Assembly (NCBI RefSeq): GCF_020447205.1
Contig: NZ_JAJAEL010000008.1
Location: 41,640-105,639 of the forward strand
Direction: 5' to 3'
Length of the DNA: 64,000 nucleotides
Source of the DNA: Thalassolituus alkanivorans
Lineage (GTDB): Bacteria; Pseudomonadota; Gammaproteobacteria; Pseudomonadales; Oceanobacteraceae
This document shows positions 10,810 to 21,606 of the stretch, one piece after another (position 1 is the stretch's first letter; each line of letters begins with the position of its first letter). The notes under the pieces were generated by a model. It was not told the origin of the DNA, did no database searches, and worked only from the letters and a program-made list of their open reading frames with translations. The position numbers were made by a program, and so were the translations under genes.

Positions 10810-11583
10810 TCAGTCTTCGTCGAACTCGTATTCCACCATGACCGCGGCGTGATCACCAAAACGCAGGTTGGTATCGAGCTTGGCTTCCACCACAAACTGA
10901 CGGATGCCCGGAGTGCAGATCTGATAATCCTTACGCCAGCCGTGCTGATTGCGGCGCGCGCTTTCGGCGTCCGGCCACCAGGTAAACTGGTTCTCGCCGA
11001 AATTGGCTTCGCGGAAGGCATCGACGTAGCCGGCCGGGCCAAACATCTGATCGAACCAGGCGCGTTCTTCCGGCAGGAAGCCCGGTGTGTCCTGATTGCT
11101 CTGCCAGTCGGCCAGATCAACGGTTTTATGCGCCGCTTCAAAGTTGCCGCAGAAAATAAACTCGCGGCGTTTGCGCCGGGTTTTGTTCAGATGCTCCAGG
11201 AAGGATTTCTGGAAGGCCAGTTTATCTTCCAGGGTGTTGTGTTCATCAACCGTCGGGAACAGGATGGAGCCAACGCTGACATGGTCGAAATCCGCCTGAA
11301 TAAAGCGCCCCTGCATATCGCACTGCGGGAATGCCAGGCCGGTCATAATGGCTTTCGGCACTTCACGGGTGAGGATGGCCACACCGGAATAGTTATCGGC
11401 TTCGGCATCGAAGAAATAGGCGTTGTAACCATCGGGATACACGACGGAATCAGGCAGCTGGTATTCCTTGGCCAGTAACCCCTGAATGGCAACCACATCA
11501 GCCTGCGCGGTTTGCAGCCAGGTATACAGCCCTTTTTCGACCGCTTGTTTCAGGCCGTTGACGTGTAAACTGATAATCCTCAT
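10810..11583 (-). CDS. crc: Catabolite repression control protein Crc (ExoIII-like fold, no nuclease site)
   Basis: A 257-residue exonuclease III/endonuclease-phosphatase family protein. It resembles Pseudomonas Crc along its length: MRIISLHVNGLKQAVEKGLYTWLQ, the KRRKRREFIFCG block, TPGFLPEERAW and WWPD. Crc acts with Hfq to repress translation of catabolic mRNAs. Nuclease residues are lost: the metal-binding Glu of the LQETK motif is Gly (IQGLLA) and the GDFN motif reads CGNFE, although a C-terminal GDH remains. The start at 11583 is chosen because the longer frame adds 13 unconserved residues. The rph-crc-pyrE order is that of Pseudomonas. Confidence 0.88.
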   Translation of the reverse strand: MRIISLHVNGLKQAVEKGLYTWLQTAQADVVAIQGLLAKEYQLPDSVVYPDGYNAYFFDAEADNYSGVAILTREVPKAIMTGLAFPQCDMQGRFIQADFDHVSVGSILFPTVDEHNTLEDKLAFQKSFLEHLNKTRRKRREFIFCGNFEAAHKTVDLADWQSNQDTPGFLPEERAWFDQMFGPAGYVDAFREANFGENQFTWWPDAESARRNQHGWRKDYQICTPGIRQFVVEAKLDTNLRFGDHAAVMVEYEFDED

Positions 11584-11745
11584 ACATGGTTCCCAACTGG
11601 TGAAGCGTGTATCATACCGCATCCTTTGGAAAGCGGGTAAATATGGGCGAGAATGTTGTGCTTCTGGTCACGCATTGCCGGTATTTCTCCCTTCCGTCCG
11701 AACTATTTTGCCGGCCTGTGCTGGCGGTTGAATCTCAGGTTTCGT

Positions 11746-12393
11746 ATGCAGACGTATCAGAAAGAATTTATCGAATTCGCCATCGCTCAGGGTGTACTCA
11801 AATTTGGCGAATTTACCCTGAAATCCGGCCGGGTCAGTCCTTATTTTTTTAATGCCGGCCTGTTTAACAGCGGTGCCGCGCTGGCCAAGCTTGGACGTTT
11901 TTATGCGGCAGCACTGGAAGCGTCCGGTGTTGACTACGATGTGGTCTTTGGCCCGGCTTATAAGGGTATTCCACTGGCCGCGACTCTGTCGGTGGCGCTG
12001 GCTGACCACTACAACAAAGACATGCCTTACGTTTTTAACCGTAAAGAAGCCAAAACCCACGGCGAAGGCGGTAACCTTGTCGGCGCACCGCTGACCGGCC
12101 GTGTACTTATCGTAGACGATGTTATTACCGCCGGTACGGCTATCCGTGAAGTCATGGCTATGATTAACGCCGCAGAAGGTGCAACGCCGGCCGCTGCCCT
12201 GATTGCCCTGGACCGCCAGGAAAAAGGTCAGGGTGAGCTGTCAGCCATTCAGGAAGTTGAGCGTGACTTCGGCATGAAAGTGATCAGCATCGTGGGTCTG
12301 AATCAGGTGCTGGATTATGTATCTGAAAAACCAGAGCTGGCGCAGTATGCCGCCGCTATCAGTGCTTACCGCGATCGTTACGGGGTTGAGTAA
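11746..12393 (+). CDS. pyrE: Orotate phosphoribosyltransferase
   Basis: A 215-residue enzyme that joins orotate to PRPP to make OMP in pyrimidine synthesis. The sequence starts [29 protein letters not shown], the [10 protein letters not shown] flexible loop and the PRPP motif [13 protein letters not shown] (about residues 120-132) are all present. An upstream in-frame ATG at 11653 would add 31 unconserved residues, so 11746 is used. It is divergent from crc, with both promoters in the 162-bp gap. Confidence 0.97.
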   Translation: MQTYQKEFIEFAIAQGVLKFGEFTLKSGRVSPYFFNAGLFNSGAALAKLGRFYAAALEASGVDYDVVFGPAYKGIPLAATLSVALADHYNKDMPYVFNRKEAKTHGEGGNLVGAPLTGRVLIVDDVITAGTAIREVMAMINAAEGATPAAALIALDRQEKGQGELSAIQEVERDFGMKVISIVGLNQVLDYVSEKPELAQYAAAISAYRDRYGVE

Positions 12394-12435
12394 AAAAGTG
12401 CGGGTATAAAGCGCACCAAAAGGAGTGTTGTAACA

Positions 12436-13113
12436 ATGAAGCCACTGGTTGGGCTGTTTGCCGTTGTTTGCTTACTGGCCTCGGGTCCAAGCTTTGCTAA
12501 CAAGCTGTATCGTTTCACTGTCGATGGCCGTGTGGTGGTTAAAGATCATATTCCCACCGAGTACAGTCATCTGGGTTACGAAGTACTGAACAGCAGCGGC
12601 ATGGTGGTGAAAACCGTTGCTCCGGCTCCGACCGCAGAAGAGCTGGCGCAACGTCGCGCTGAAGAAGCTGCGAAAAAAGCCCGTCAGGATGCTATTACTG
12701 CCCAGCGCAAGCTGGATCTGGATCTGCTGCGTCTGTATGCCAAGCCTTCGGATGTGGAGCGTGCGCGGCAGCGCAAAGCCGATGAAATCGACTCCTACAT
12801 TCAGCTGCAACGCCGGCGCATTGTTGATCTGGAACAGAAACTGGAAAAATCTCAGGCGCAGGCAGCCAATATTGAGCGCCGTGGTCAGGAGGTTCCTGCC
12901 GATATGCGCCTTGAAATTGTGCAGTTGCAGAATGGTATCCGTGACAGCGAAGGCAACATCAAGGCGCGTCAGCAGGAAATGAAAGAGAGTACCCGCGATT
13001 TTGCTGAGCAATACGAGCGTGTGCGCATTCTGCAGGTTTACCCGGCCGGTACGCTGGATGACGATGTCGATCTGGATAAAGTCGACCGCGAGCTGGAAGG
13101 CAAAAAAGATTAA
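12436..13113 (+). CDS. Secreted coiled-coil protein with DUF4124-like N-terminus
   Basis: A 225-residue protein with a cleavable signal peptide (residues 1-21, ending PSFA). The next ~35 residues, KLYRFTVDGRVVVKDHIP, resemble DUF4124, a small periplasmic motif. Residues 65-210 are a charged, Ala/Gln/Glu-rich helical stretch with coiled-coil character. The ribosome-binding site AGGAG is 8 bases upstream. It follows pyrE by 42 bp and ends in a strong terminator. No enzymatic motif is visible; the function is unknown. Confidence 0.75.
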   Translation: MKPLVGLFAVVCLLASGPSFANKLYRFTVDGRVVVKDHIPTEYSHLGYEVLNSSGMVVKTVAPAPTAEELAQRRAEEAAKKARQDAITAQRKLDLDLLRLYAKPSDVERARQRKADEIDSYIQLQRRRIVDLEQKLEKSQAQAANIERRGQEVPADMRLEIVQLQNGIRDSEGNIKARQQEMKESTRDFAEQYERVRILQVYPAGTLDDDVDLDKVDRELEGKKD

Positions 13114-13145
13114 AAAAATCCCGGGCATGTCCCGGGATTTTTTTG
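13112..13145. terminator. Bidirectional terminator after the DUF4124-like gene
   Basis: The hairpin ATCCCGGG CATG TCCCGGGAT is flanked by seven A and seven T residues; it also serves slmA, which converges from the other side. Confidence 0.9.
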
Positions 13146-13153
13146 CCTGCGGT

Positions 13154-13774
13154 TTACACCGTCAGGCTGGTAAGGTTTTTTTCGCGCAGCAACAGCGGTT
13201 GCAGCAGCTGCCACTGCTCGTCCCAGTACTGGGTCGGACGGGTGTCAAACTCGGTGCGTACATACTGGCGGATACGGCCTTCCAGTACGGCGGTGAGCAG
13301 ATTGGCAGCCGCACTGATGGTCTGCAGCGGCACTTTGCCTTCGCGCATTTCGGCTTCACGCAGGATCTGTTTGAACTGCATTTCAATACGTTCAAAGAAC
13401 TGCTGAATGCGCTGGCGCAGACGTTCGGTTTCACCGGACAGTGCATCGCCGGATAACAGTCGGCACATGCCCGGATTCTTCTCGGCGAAGGTCAGTACCA
13501 GTGTCAGGGTCCGTTCGCAGCGCTGATCGGCCTGCTCAAAATCCTGCAGGATACGGCTGACCCGGGAGAACACCGCTTCTTCGATAAAGCTGATCAGGCC
13601 TTCGAACATCTTTGCCTTGGACGGGAAGTGGCGATACAGCGCCGCTTCCGAAACGCCCACGGCTTTTGCCAGGCTGGCGGTGGTGATACGGGCGCCGGGA
13701 TTGGTTTCCAGCATATGCGCCAGCGCCTGCAGAATCTGATCGCGTCGTGACAGCTTGTCGGCGGTCTCAGTCAT
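13154..13774 (-). CDS. slmA: Nucleoid occlusion factor SlmA (TetR family)
   Basis: A 206-residue TetR-fold DNA-binding protein. The N-terminal helix-turn-helix reads RITTASLAKAVGVSEAALYRHFPSK, and the later LLSGDALSGETERLRQRIQQFFERIE and RIRQYVRTEF segments are characteristic of SlmA. SlmA binds chromosomal sites and blocks FtsZ ring assembly over the nucleoid. Its place between pyrE and argB/algC/dut/coaBC matches the conserved neighbourhood (E. coli dut-slmA-pyrE). It is 10 bp downstream of argB on the same strand. Confidence 0.94.
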   Translation of the reverse strand: MTETADKLSRRDQILQALAHMLETNPGARITTASLAKAVGVSEAALYRHFPSKAKMFEGLISFIEEAVFSRVSRILQDFEQADQRCERTLTLVLTFAEKNPGMCRLLSGDALSGETERLRQRIQQFFERIEMQFKQILREAEMREGKVPLQTISAAANLLTAVLEGRIRQYVRTEFDTRPTQYWDEQWQLLQPLLLREKNLTSLTV

Positions 13775-13784
13775 GTAACCTTCC

Positions 13785-14771
<987 letters not shown>

Positions 14772-14819
14772 TTATAACGTTATACGGCGCGCCCCTGCCA
14801 ACGGGAATTGACGTCTTTC

Positions 14820-17306
14820 TCAGAACGGAACCTTGAGTTCCGGCGCGTGGCGGGTAAGTGCCTGCTTCATTCGTTGCTGAATCCGGGCAATGGCTTCGGC
14901 ATTGTTACCGGCAAAGCGCAGGGTCAGCTTGGGCGTGGTATTGGACGGCCGGATCAGCCCCCAGCCGTCGGCAAACTCGATGCGCAGACCGTCGGTGCTG
15001 AATACCCGTGCGCCGGCAGTCAGTTCGCTGTCGGCGGAGAGCTCCTGCAGCAGGCTGAATTTGCGCACATCATCGCAGTCGATGGTGATCTCCGGCGTAC
15101 TGACATCTTCCGGCAGGGCGGCAAACAGCTGATCCACCGGCAGATTTCTCTGACTGATAATCTCCAGCAAACGGACGGCGGCGTAGAGGCCATCGTCAAA
15201 GCCGTACCAGCGGTCCTGAATATAGAAGTGGCCACTGAACTCACCGCCGACCACGGCATTGAGCTCCTGCATCTTGCGCTTCATCAGCGAGTGGCCGGTT
15301 TTCCACATGGTCGGGCGGCCACCATGGCGGCTGATCAGTGAAGCCAGATGGCGCGAAGACTTCACGTCATAGATAACATCGCGGCCGGGATTACGCGGCA
15401 GAATATCGTCAACCAGCAACATCAGCAGGCGGTCCGGCCAGATAATCTTGCCGTTATTATCAACCAGTGCCACACGGTCGCCATCACCGTCAAACGCCAG
15501 GCCCAGATCGGCGTTATGAGCTTTAACCGCATCCTGTAACGCCTGAAGATTTTTTGGCTGGCTTGGGTCCGGGTGATGATTCGGGAAGCGGCCGTCGACG
15601 TCGCAGAATAGGCATTCGGCCTCCAGTCCGATCATGGCCATCAGTTTTTCGGCCAGAGGGCCGGCGATACCATTGCCGGCATCAATCACAATCTTCATGC
15701 TGCGGGCGAGCTGCACGTCGCCCTCGATACGCTGCAGATAGGTGTCCGCCAGCTCACGCTCTTCGGTCTGGCCAGACCCTTGTGGCAGGTCGCGGCGCAT
15801 GATGCGGTGGTACAGCGCCATCAGTTCATCCTGCGCCAGGGTATGCTGGTCGATAACGATTTTCAGGCCGTTAAACTCCGATGGATTATGGCTGCCGGTC
15901 ACGACAACGCCGCATGGCGTATCCAGCTCATGGGTGGCGAAATAGAGCAGGCCGGTTGGCTGTGCGCCAAGGCGGATCACATGGCAGCCGCTGTCATTCA
16001 GACCGAGCTGCAGCTGTGCTGCCAGCTGCGGGCTGGATTCCCGGCCATCCCAGGCAAGGCTGATTTTGCTGAAGCCGCGTTCCTGTACTTCAGCCCCCAG
16101 CGCGCGGCCGATCCAGTAGCAGGTATCTCCGGTCAGATCCTGACCGACGATGCCGCGGATGTCGTAAGCGCGGAAAATACCCTGCGCCACTTCGATCGGG
16201 TGCTCGTGTTCAACTTCTTCGACCATCAGTTCCGGCAGTGTCTGGCGTTTGGCGTTGCTGACGGTGGTGATCTTCTTTGGCTGTTCCAGGGCGATTTCCT
16301 GACGCTCGCGGCTGTTGCCATTCGCTTTGCCATTGTCGGTGACATCAGGGCGTACGGTATTGATCAGGTGTTGCATACTGACCGCCAGTTCGTGGAACAG
16401 CGCCAGGGTAAATACCGGCTGCTCATCAATGCCTTTGCGGCTGAGGTTACGCACATAGGTCAGCAGCTTCAGCTGGTTGCGCAGAATGTCGCGCTTCTGC
16501 ATGCCGACCAGCACAAACAGGCCGACAAAGGTCGCGACCAGCACGATGAGCCAGGGCGTAGCCAGTGGCACCAGCTCAAGTTGCGGGCGCTCGTCAGAAG
16601 GAATGTAGGTCAGATACCAGTAATCATTAATTGGCTTGGTGACAATAGTGCCGGCGCGTTTGACTTCCTGGCCGATACGGAAAATCTCCAGGCCACGGCT
16701 GCGGTCATTGTCGACAAACTGGTTAACCACAATCTGTCCCATGGTCTGGCTGGTGCCGGACTGAAACTGCGACAGCCAGCCTGAGCCATATTCGGCCAGT
16801 AACACGCCGGCGATCTGGTTTTGTTCATTGCGGATAGGTGAAGCCCAGTAGAAATGCAGGCTGCCATTGCGCTGTACGGCCTCAAGGCGCATATCGGCAC
16901 CACTGAGAGTACGGCTGACCAGTTCCTGTACGGCATAGCCGTGGCTGCTCTGCAGGCCCATCGCATCTTCCCGGCGGATCAGCTGCAATGAGGATACGCC
17001 GGATAAAAACTGGCGCAGGGTTGCCTTCCAGGCCGGATCGTTTTCTTCCAGTGCGCGTACGGTCAGCGGGTGGCGACTGGCCGCTGTCTGCAGGCGGCGG
17101 GTGTCCTGCAGACGGGTGCTGAGCGAGTGTGCCATCTGCTCGGCCATCGCATCGGCAAAGGCACGGTCAACATCAGACTGGGTAAACAGGTTGACCTGAA
17201 TACTCTGAAAAGAAAGCCCGCCGGCAATAAACAGCAGCGCCAGCCAGATGGTGAGGCGGCTGTAAAAGACGATGGTACGTTTGGGCGTGCGGGCTTTTGT
17301 TCTCAT
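14820..17306 (-). CDS. algC: Phosphomannomutase/phosphoglucomutase AlgC with membrane-anchored sensor-like extension
   Basis: An 828-residue protein, about twice the catalytic length. Residues 12-36 and about 246-268 are membrane segments bracketing a periplasmic region of ~210 residues that resembles a Cache/double-PAS ligand domain. The alpha-D-phosphohexomutase enzyme occupies about 375-828: entry FRAYDIRGIVG, phosphoserine loop TGSHNP (Ser472), metal loop DGDGDR and a C-terminal sugar-phosphate loop (RPSNTTPKL). The enzyme makes mannose-1-P and glucose-1-P for exopolysaccharide and LPS. A long AlgC of this layout is also found in Pseudomonas. It lies between dut and argB. Confidence 0.93.
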   Translation of the reverse strand: MRTKARTPKRTIVFYSRLTIWLALLFIAGGLSFQSIQVNLFTQSDVDRAFADAMAEQMAHSLSTRLQDTRRLQTAASRHPLTVRALEENDPAWKATLRQFLSGVSSLQLIRREDAMGLQSSHGYAVQELVSRTLSGADMRLEAVQRNGSLHFYWASPIRNEQNQIAGVLLAEYGSGWLSQFQSGTSQTMGQIVVNQFVDNDRSRGLEIFRIGQEVKRAGTIVTKPINDYWYLTYIPSDERPQLELVPLATPWLIVLVATFVGLFVLVGMQKRDILRNQLKLLTYVRNLSRKGIDEQPVFTLALFHELAVSMQHLINTVRPDVTDNGKANGNSRERQEIALEQPKKITTVSNAKRQTLPELMVEEVEHEHPIEVAQGIFRAYDIRGIVGQDLTGDTCYWIGRALGAEVQERGFSKISLAWDGRESSPQLAAQLQLGLNDSGCHVIRLGAQPTGLLYFATHELDTPCGVVVTGSHNPSEFNGLKIVIDQHTLAQDELMALYHRIMRRDLPQGSGQTEERELADTYLQRIEGDVQLARSMKIVIDAGNGIAGPLAEKLMAMIGLEAECLFCDVDGRFPNHHPDPSQPKNLQALQDAVKAHNADLGLAFDGDGDRVALVDNNGKIIWPDRLLMLLVDDILPRNPGRDVIYDVKSSRHLASLISRHGGRPTMWKTGHSLMKRKMQELNAVVGGEFSGHFYIQDRWYGFDDGLYAAVRLLEIISQRNLPVDQLFAALPEDVSTPEITIDCDDVRKFSLLQELSADSELTAGARVFSTDGLRIEFADGWGLIRPSNTTPKLTLRFAGNNAEAIARIQQRMKQALTRHAPELKVPF

Positions 17307-17381
17307 GTTGCTTCCTTTCGGCCGGGGCTGTGCACTACCCCTGATTTATTGTTGTATGAGGCAAGCAGATTGTGCGGCGCT

Positions 17382-17843
17382 TCAGCTGCGCCCGGAATGG
17401 CCAAAACCGCCGGCGCCACGCTCGGTGGTTTCAAACTGCTCCACAATCTCGAATTCTGCCTGTACAACAGGCACCAGCACCAGCTGCGCCAGACGTTCGC
17501 CGACATCGATGGTGAAGCTGTCTTTGCCACGGTTCCAGCAGCTGACCATCAGCTCGCCCTGATAATCAGAGTCGATCAGACCAACCAGATTGCCCAGTAC
17601 GATGCCGTGTTTATGGCCGAGGCCGGAGCGCGGCAGAATCATGGCAGCCAGACCCGGATCTTCAATATAGATTGCCAGACCGGTACGGATAAGCTGAGTT
17701 TCACCCGGATGCAGGGTCAGGGGCGCATCCAGACAGGCGCGCAGATCCAGTCCGGCGGAGCCGGTGGTTGCGTATTCCGGCAGTGGGATGCTGTTGCCCA
17801 GACGTTCATCCAGTACTTTTACCTGTAACTTTTGCATTGTCAT
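17382..17843 (-). CDS. dut: dUTP pyrophosphatase
   Basis: A 153-residue trimeric dUTPase that hydrolyses dUTP to dUMP. Five family motifs can be followed: [39 protein letters not shown] and the C-terminal [11 protein letters not shown] arm that closes the active site. ATG codons at 17843 and 17837 both fit; longer versions run into coaBC. It follows coaBC with a 10-bp gap, the standard coaBC-dut pair. Confidence 0.97.
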   Translation of the reverse strand: MTMQKLQVKVLDERLGNSIPLPEYATTGSAGLDLRACLDAPLTLHPGETQLIRTGLAIYIEDPGLAAMILPRSGLGHKHGIVLGNLVGLIDSDYQGELMVSCWNRGKDSFTIDVGERLAQLVLVPVVQAEFEIVEQFETTERGAGGFGHSGRS

Positions 17844-17853
17844 TCTGTCCGCA

Positions 17854-19080
17854 TTAAGAGATTTTTTGTGTCTGGGTCTGCTGATAGCGGTGTGCAATCA
17901 GCTCGACCAGTTCGCGCGCCAGCGCCTGCTTGCTCATCTGGGCAAAGCTCTGCTGGTTTTCTGCCCAGAAAACAGTGACGGCATTCTGGTCGCTGTTAAA
18001 GCCGATTTCGCTCAGGGAAACGTCATTGGCGACAATTATGTCGAGATTCTTACGCACCAGCTTATCGCGGGCGTAGACATCCACATCCTGAGTTTCTGCC
18101 GCAAAGCCCACGGTAAAGGGACGCAGTTCGTGGGCGGCCACGGTGGCGACCACGTCGGGGTTTTTCACCAGCGTCAGTTCCATGCTGTCAGCTGATTTTT
18201 TGATCTTCTGGTGAGCGGCGGTCATCGGCCGGTAGTCGGCGACCGCTGCCGCGGCGATAAAAATATTGCAGCGACCAAGCATGGCCAGTGAAGCATCCAG
18301 CATATCGCGGGCGCTTTCGGTACGTACGCAGTTGACGCGTTCCGGTGCCGGAATCACCACCGGACCGCTGATCAGCGTTACTCTGGCGCCGGCATCACGG
18401 GCGGCAGCAGCAATGGCGTAGCCCATCTTGCCGGAACTGTGATTGGAGATATAACGCACCGGGTCGATGGCTTCGCGGGTTGGACCGGCAGTGATAACGA
18501 CTTCCAGCCCGGCCAGCAGACCGGTTTCAAACAGATCTGCGGCGTGGGCGGCAATCTGCTCCGGCTCCAGCATGCGGCCGGGGCCGACATCGCCACAGGC
18601 CTGTACGCCTTCGGCGGGGCCAAACATATGCAGTTTGCTACCTTTAAGGTCGGTCAGGCGGGCGATATTGGCCTGAGTAATAGGTTCACGCCACATCGCC
18701 TGATTCATCGCCGGAGCCAGAGCTATTGGAGCCTCGGTTGCCAGGCAGATGGTGGTCAGCAAGTCATCGCCGGAACCCTGGGTCAGGCGGGCAATAAAGT
18801 TGGCCGATGCCGGGGCTACCAGCAGCAGGTCTGCCCACTTGGCCAGCTCGATATGGCCCATGCCGGCTTCGGCTTCCGGGTCGAGCAGAGCGTGATGTAC
18901 CGGGTTACCGGATAAGGCCTGCAGGGTCAGGGGAGTAATGAATTCCATGGCGCCGGCGGTCATAACAACCCGCACTTCGGCTCCGGCTTTCTTCAGAATC
19001 CGCACCAGTTCGGCGGCTTTATAGGCGGCAATCCCACCGGTGATTCCGAGCAAAATACGCTTATTACAGAGTTGTTGCAT
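17854..19080 (-). CDS. coaBC: Bifunctional phosphopantothenoylcysteine decarboxylase/phosphopantothenate-cysteine ligase
   Basis: A 408-residue two-domain enzyme in coenzyme A synthesis. The N-terminal flavin decarboxylase (CoaC) has [24 protein letters not shown] and the Cys-containing [10 protein letters not shown] flap. The C-terminal ligase (CoaB) begins near residue 190 with [26 protein letters not shown] and has KIKKS and FAAETQD. The start at 19080 ([12 protein letters not shown]) is preferred to one 21 codons upstream, which adds unconserved residues. It is divergent from radC. Confidence 0.96.
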   Translation of the reverse strand: MQQLCNKRILLGITGGIAAYKAAELVRILKKAGAEVRVVMTAGAMEFITPLTLQALSGNPVHHALLDPEAEAGMGHIELAKWADLLLVAPASANFIARLTQGSGDDLLTTICLATEAPIALAPAMNQAMWREPITQANIARLTDLKGSKLHMFGPAEGVQACGDVGPGRMLEPEQIAAHAADLFETGLLAGLEVVITAGPTREAIDPVRYISNHSSGKMGYAIAAAARDAGARVTLISGPVVIPAPERVNCVRTESARDMLDASLAMLGRCNIFIAAAAVADYRPMTAAHQKIKKSADSMELTLVKNPDVVATVAAHELRPFTVGFAAETQDVDVYARDKLVRKNLDIIVANDVSLSEIGFNSDQNAVTVFWAENQQSFAQMSKQALARELVELIAHRYQQTQTQKIS

Positions 19081-19206
19081 GGCTGGTTTCACGCTGACTA
19101 GAATGAGCCTGAGTATATAAGGAAGCGTATGACAAGTCTGCAACGCAGCGGAGTGCGGTTGTCAGACTTATGACTCAGTAAATCACAGACCTGCAGGGAG
19201 GTAGGG

Positions 19207-19881
19207 ATGGCGATATGTGACTGGCCCAGCGCTGAGCGGCCAAGGGAAAAACTGTTGGCGCAGGGCGCCGGCAGTTTGTCGGATGCCGAGCTGTTGGCAA
19301 TTTTTCTGCGTACCGGGGTAAAAGGCAAAAGTGCCGTCGATCTGGCGCGTGAGCTGCTGCAGGAATTCGGCAGTCTGCGCGCCCTGCTGACCGCCGATTT
19401 AACCGCATTCTGTAAACCGCTGGGCCTTGGCAGTGCCAAATATGCCCAGTTGCAGGCGGTGCTGGAAATGGCGCGGCGACACCTGGCGGAGCAACTGGCC
19501 CGTGGTGATGCCTTAACCAGTCCTGATCTGACCCGGCAGTATCTGCTGGCTCAGCTGCGTGACCGTGATCATGAAGTGTTTGCCTGTCTGTTGCTGGATA
19601 ATCAGCACCGGGTACTGAAATACCACGAGCTGTTCCGCGGCACCATCGACGGCGCGGCGGTGTATCCGCGTGAAGTGGTTAAGCTGGCGCTGAGCCATGG
19701 CGCCGCCGCCGTGATACTGGCGCACAATCATCCGTCCGGTGTGGCCGAACCCAGTCACGCAGACCGGGCGCTGACCGACCGCTTACAGCAGGCACTGGGG
19801 CTGGTGGATATCCGCGTGCTGGATCATCTGGTAGTGGGTGACGGGTACTGTGTATCCTTTGCTGAACGCGGCTGGATATAA
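19207..19881 (+). CDS. radC: RadC family JAB-domain protein
   Basis: A 224-residue protein with an N-terminal helix-hairpin-helix ([27 protein letters not shown]-type) and a C-terminal MPN/JAB domain with the metal motif HNHPSG and a downstream S/D (AEPSHAD). The name comes from a supposed repair role that is poorly supported; the JAB fold suggests a peptidase or nuclease-like activity. It starts with ATG 3 bases after a GGAGG-like site and is divergent from coaBC. Confidence 0.94.
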   Translation: MAICDWPSAERPREKLLAQGAGSLSDAELLAIFLRTGVKGKSAVDLARELLQEFGSLRALLTADLTAFCKPLGLGSAKYAQLQAVLEMARRHLAEQLARGDALTSPDLTRQYLLAQLRDRDHEVFACLLLDNQHRVLKYHELFRGTIDGAAVYPREVVKLALSHGAAAVILAHNHPSGVAEPSHADRALTDRLQQALGLVDIRVLDHLVVGDGYCVSFAERGWI

Positions 19882-19924
19882 TCTGCGGGCGCGCCTGCCA
19901 TTCGTATAAAAAATAAGCTTTCGC

Positions 19925-19953
19925 TTGCGACGGCCGGGGCGTTTTGGTATAAA
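19925..19953 (+). promoter_or_regulatory. Sigma-70 promoter for rpmB-rpmG
   Basis: TTGCGA (19925-19930) and TATAAA (19948-19953) are separated by exactly 17 bp, about 114 bases upstream of the rpmB start. This leaves a leader of roughly 105 nt, long enough for a regulatory structure, though I see no clear one. Confidence 0.65.
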
Positions 19954-20066
19954 GCGCAACTCTTTTCAGCCAGGGCCGTCGCGAATCAAGATTTTGATGA
20001 CGAACGCCCACGGTTGGTAACGAATTTCCAATTTGTTCGATACAGTTAAAAATCGGGGCGAGATCA

Positions 20067-20303
20067 ATGTCTAAGGTTTGCCAAGTTACAGGTAAAGGTC
20101 CTGTAACCGGGAATAACGTTTCCCACTCAAACATTAAAACCAAGCGCCGTTTTCTGCCTAACCTGCAACAGCACCGTTTCTGGGTAGAAAGCGAAAACCG
20201 TTTTGTGCGTCTGCGTATTTCTACCAAAGGTATGCGCATCATCGATAAGAAAGGTATCGATGCTGTTCTGGCAGAACTGCGTGCACGCGGCGAAAAAGTC
20301 TAA
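20067..20303 (+). CDS. rpmB: 50S ribosomal protein L28
   Basis: A 78-residue basic protein starting [20 protein letters not shown], the classic L28 entry, followed by [11 protein letters not shown] and [16 protein letters not shown]. Full length. It is first in a two-gene operon with rpmG, 11 bp upstream of it. Confidence 0.98.
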   Translation: MSKVCQVTGKGPVTGNNVSHSNIKTKRRFLPNLQQHRFWVESENRFVRLRISTKGMRIIDKKGIDAVLAELRARGEKV

Positions 20304-20314
20304 GGAGACCTGTT

Positions 20315-20473
20315 ATGCCACGCGATAAGATCCGTTTAGTGTCTAGTGCCGGTACCGGTCACTTCTACACCACTGACAAAAACAAGCGCACCATGCCTGA
20401 GAAAATGGAGATCAAAAAATTTGATCCTGTGATCCGTCAGCACGTGATGTATAAAGAAGCCAAAATTAAGTAA
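20315..20473 (+). CDS. rpmG: 50S ribosomal protein L33
   Basis: A 52-residue protein, short enough to be missed by length filters. It starts [20 protein letters not shown] and ends KYKEAKIK-like (MYKEAKIK), with the [18 protein letters not shown] pattern of L33. It lacks the CxxC zinc pairs, so it is a C-minus paralogue that does not need zinc. The ribosome-binding site is TAAGGAGA, overlapping the rpmB stop codon; both genes share one terminator. Confidence 0.97.
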   Translation: MPRDKIRLVSSAGTGHFYTTDKNKRTMPEKMEIKKFDPVIRQHVMYKEAKIK

Positions 20474-20492
20474 GCTTCTTTCGCTTGAAAAG

Positions 20493-20517
20493 AACCCGGC
20501 CTGTGCCGGGTTTTTTT
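20493..20517 (+). terminator. Terminator of rpmB-rpmG
   Basis: AACCCGGC / GCCGGGTT hairpin with a CTGT-type loop followed by seven T residues, 20 bases after the rpmG stop. Confidence 0.92.
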
Positions 20518-20518
20518 A

Positions 20519-20639
20519 TGGCCGCCATCCATGGCGGCCACCCTGCGGGCCGTGCTGCGCACGTTAAGCACTGCTCCTGCTGTGCTTTGATGTCCGCATC
20601 CGTCACGAGTAACCAGGCGGCCATCCTGCGGACTGTGCT
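20519..20639. repeat. Palindrome plus imperfect direct repeat between rpmG and mutM
   Basis: TGGCCGCCAT and its complement ATGGCGGCCA form a near-contiguous palindrome at 20519-20540. A 24-bp direct repeat, starting GGCGGCCA and ending GTGCT, occurs at 20533-20556 and again at 20616-20639 with three differences. These look like a small REP-type or slippage-derived cluster. Nothing coding is evident in 20518-20703 apart from a CATAAT-like -10 for mutM. Confidence 0.6.
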
Positions 20640-20703
20640 TGCTTCGCCTCATCTTTCTCTCTTCTGGCATAATCGCGTTTTTACTCAGACGTCTGACATC
20701 CTT

Positions 20704-21513
20704 ATGCCTGAACTACCTGAAGTCGAAACCACCAAGCGCGGTATTGAACCCTGGCTGCTGAATCAGCGTATTGAGCGTGTGGTGGTGCGCCAGCCACAGC
20801 TGCGCTGGCCGGTGGTGGATGAATTAAAACTGCTGGAAGGCCAGACTGTGCGTGGTCTGAGTCGCCGGGCGAAGTACATTCTGGTGGAGACCGATATCGG
20901 CACCGCGATCTGGCATCTGGGCATGTCGGGTTCGCTGCGTCTGGTCGAGCCCTCTGCGCCGGCTGGTAAACACGATCATATCGACTGGCAGCTGGGTAAT
21001 GGCAAAGTGCTGCGTTACCACGATCCGCGCCGTTTTGGCGCTTTGCTGTGGATTGAGCCCGGAACCGACAGCGATCATTTAACCCACCTCGGGCCAGAAC
21101 CCTTATCCGATGACTTTACCGCCGAGTATCTGTTCCGCCGTTCCCGTGGCAAAAGTCAGGCGATCAAAACCTTTGTGATGGACGGTAAGGTGGTGGTCGG
21201 CGTCGGTAATATTTACGCCAACGAGAGCCTGTTTCTGGCCGGTATTCGTCCGGCGACGGCAGCCGGGAAAATCAGCCTGGCGCGCTATGAGCGTCTGGTC
21301 AGCGAAATTAAACAGGTGCTGGCGCGGGCGATTGAACAGGGCGGCACGACTCTGCGTGATTTCGTTGGTGGCGATGGTAAGCCGGGTTACTTTGCCCAGC
21401 AGCTTTTTGTTTACGGCCGTGGCGGTGAACAATGCAAGGTGTGCAGCAGCGTGCTGAAAGAAATCCGCCAGGGCCAGCGGGCGACGGTTTATTGCCCGGC
21501 CTGCCAGCGTTAA
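20704..21513 (+). CDS. mutM: Formamidopyrimidine-DNA glycosylase (MutM/Fpg)
   Basis: A 269-residue base-excision enzyme that removes 8-oxoguanine. It begins [10 protein letters not shown], with Pro2/Glu3 as catalytic residues after Met removal, so the start must be 20704 and not the longer frame upstream. The helix-two-turn-helix [13 protein letters not shown] and the C-terminal zinc finger ([10 protein letters not shown]...YCPACQR) are complete. The mutM-near-coaD neighbourhood is common in relatives. Confidence 0.97.
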   Translation: MPELPEVETTKRGIEPWLLNQRIERVVVRQPQLRWPVVDELKLLEGQTVRGLSRRAKYILVETDIGTAIWHLGMSGSLRLVEPSAPAGKHDHIDWQLGNGKVLRYHDPRRFGALLWIEPGTDSDHLTHLGPEPLSDDFTAEYLFRRSRGKSQAIKTFVMDGKVVVGVGNIYANESLFLAGIRPATAAGKISLARYERLVSEIKQVLARAIEQGGTTLRDFVGGDGKPGYFAQQLFVYGRGGEQCKVCSSVLKEIRQGQRATVYCPACQR

Positions 21514-21606
21514 CCTGCTGCAAAGCCCATACCGCCAGCCGTGACGAGGCGCGCAGGTGCTGATATAGTCAGGCCTATTCGCATCTGCATCAAAAGAGGA
21601 AGAACA

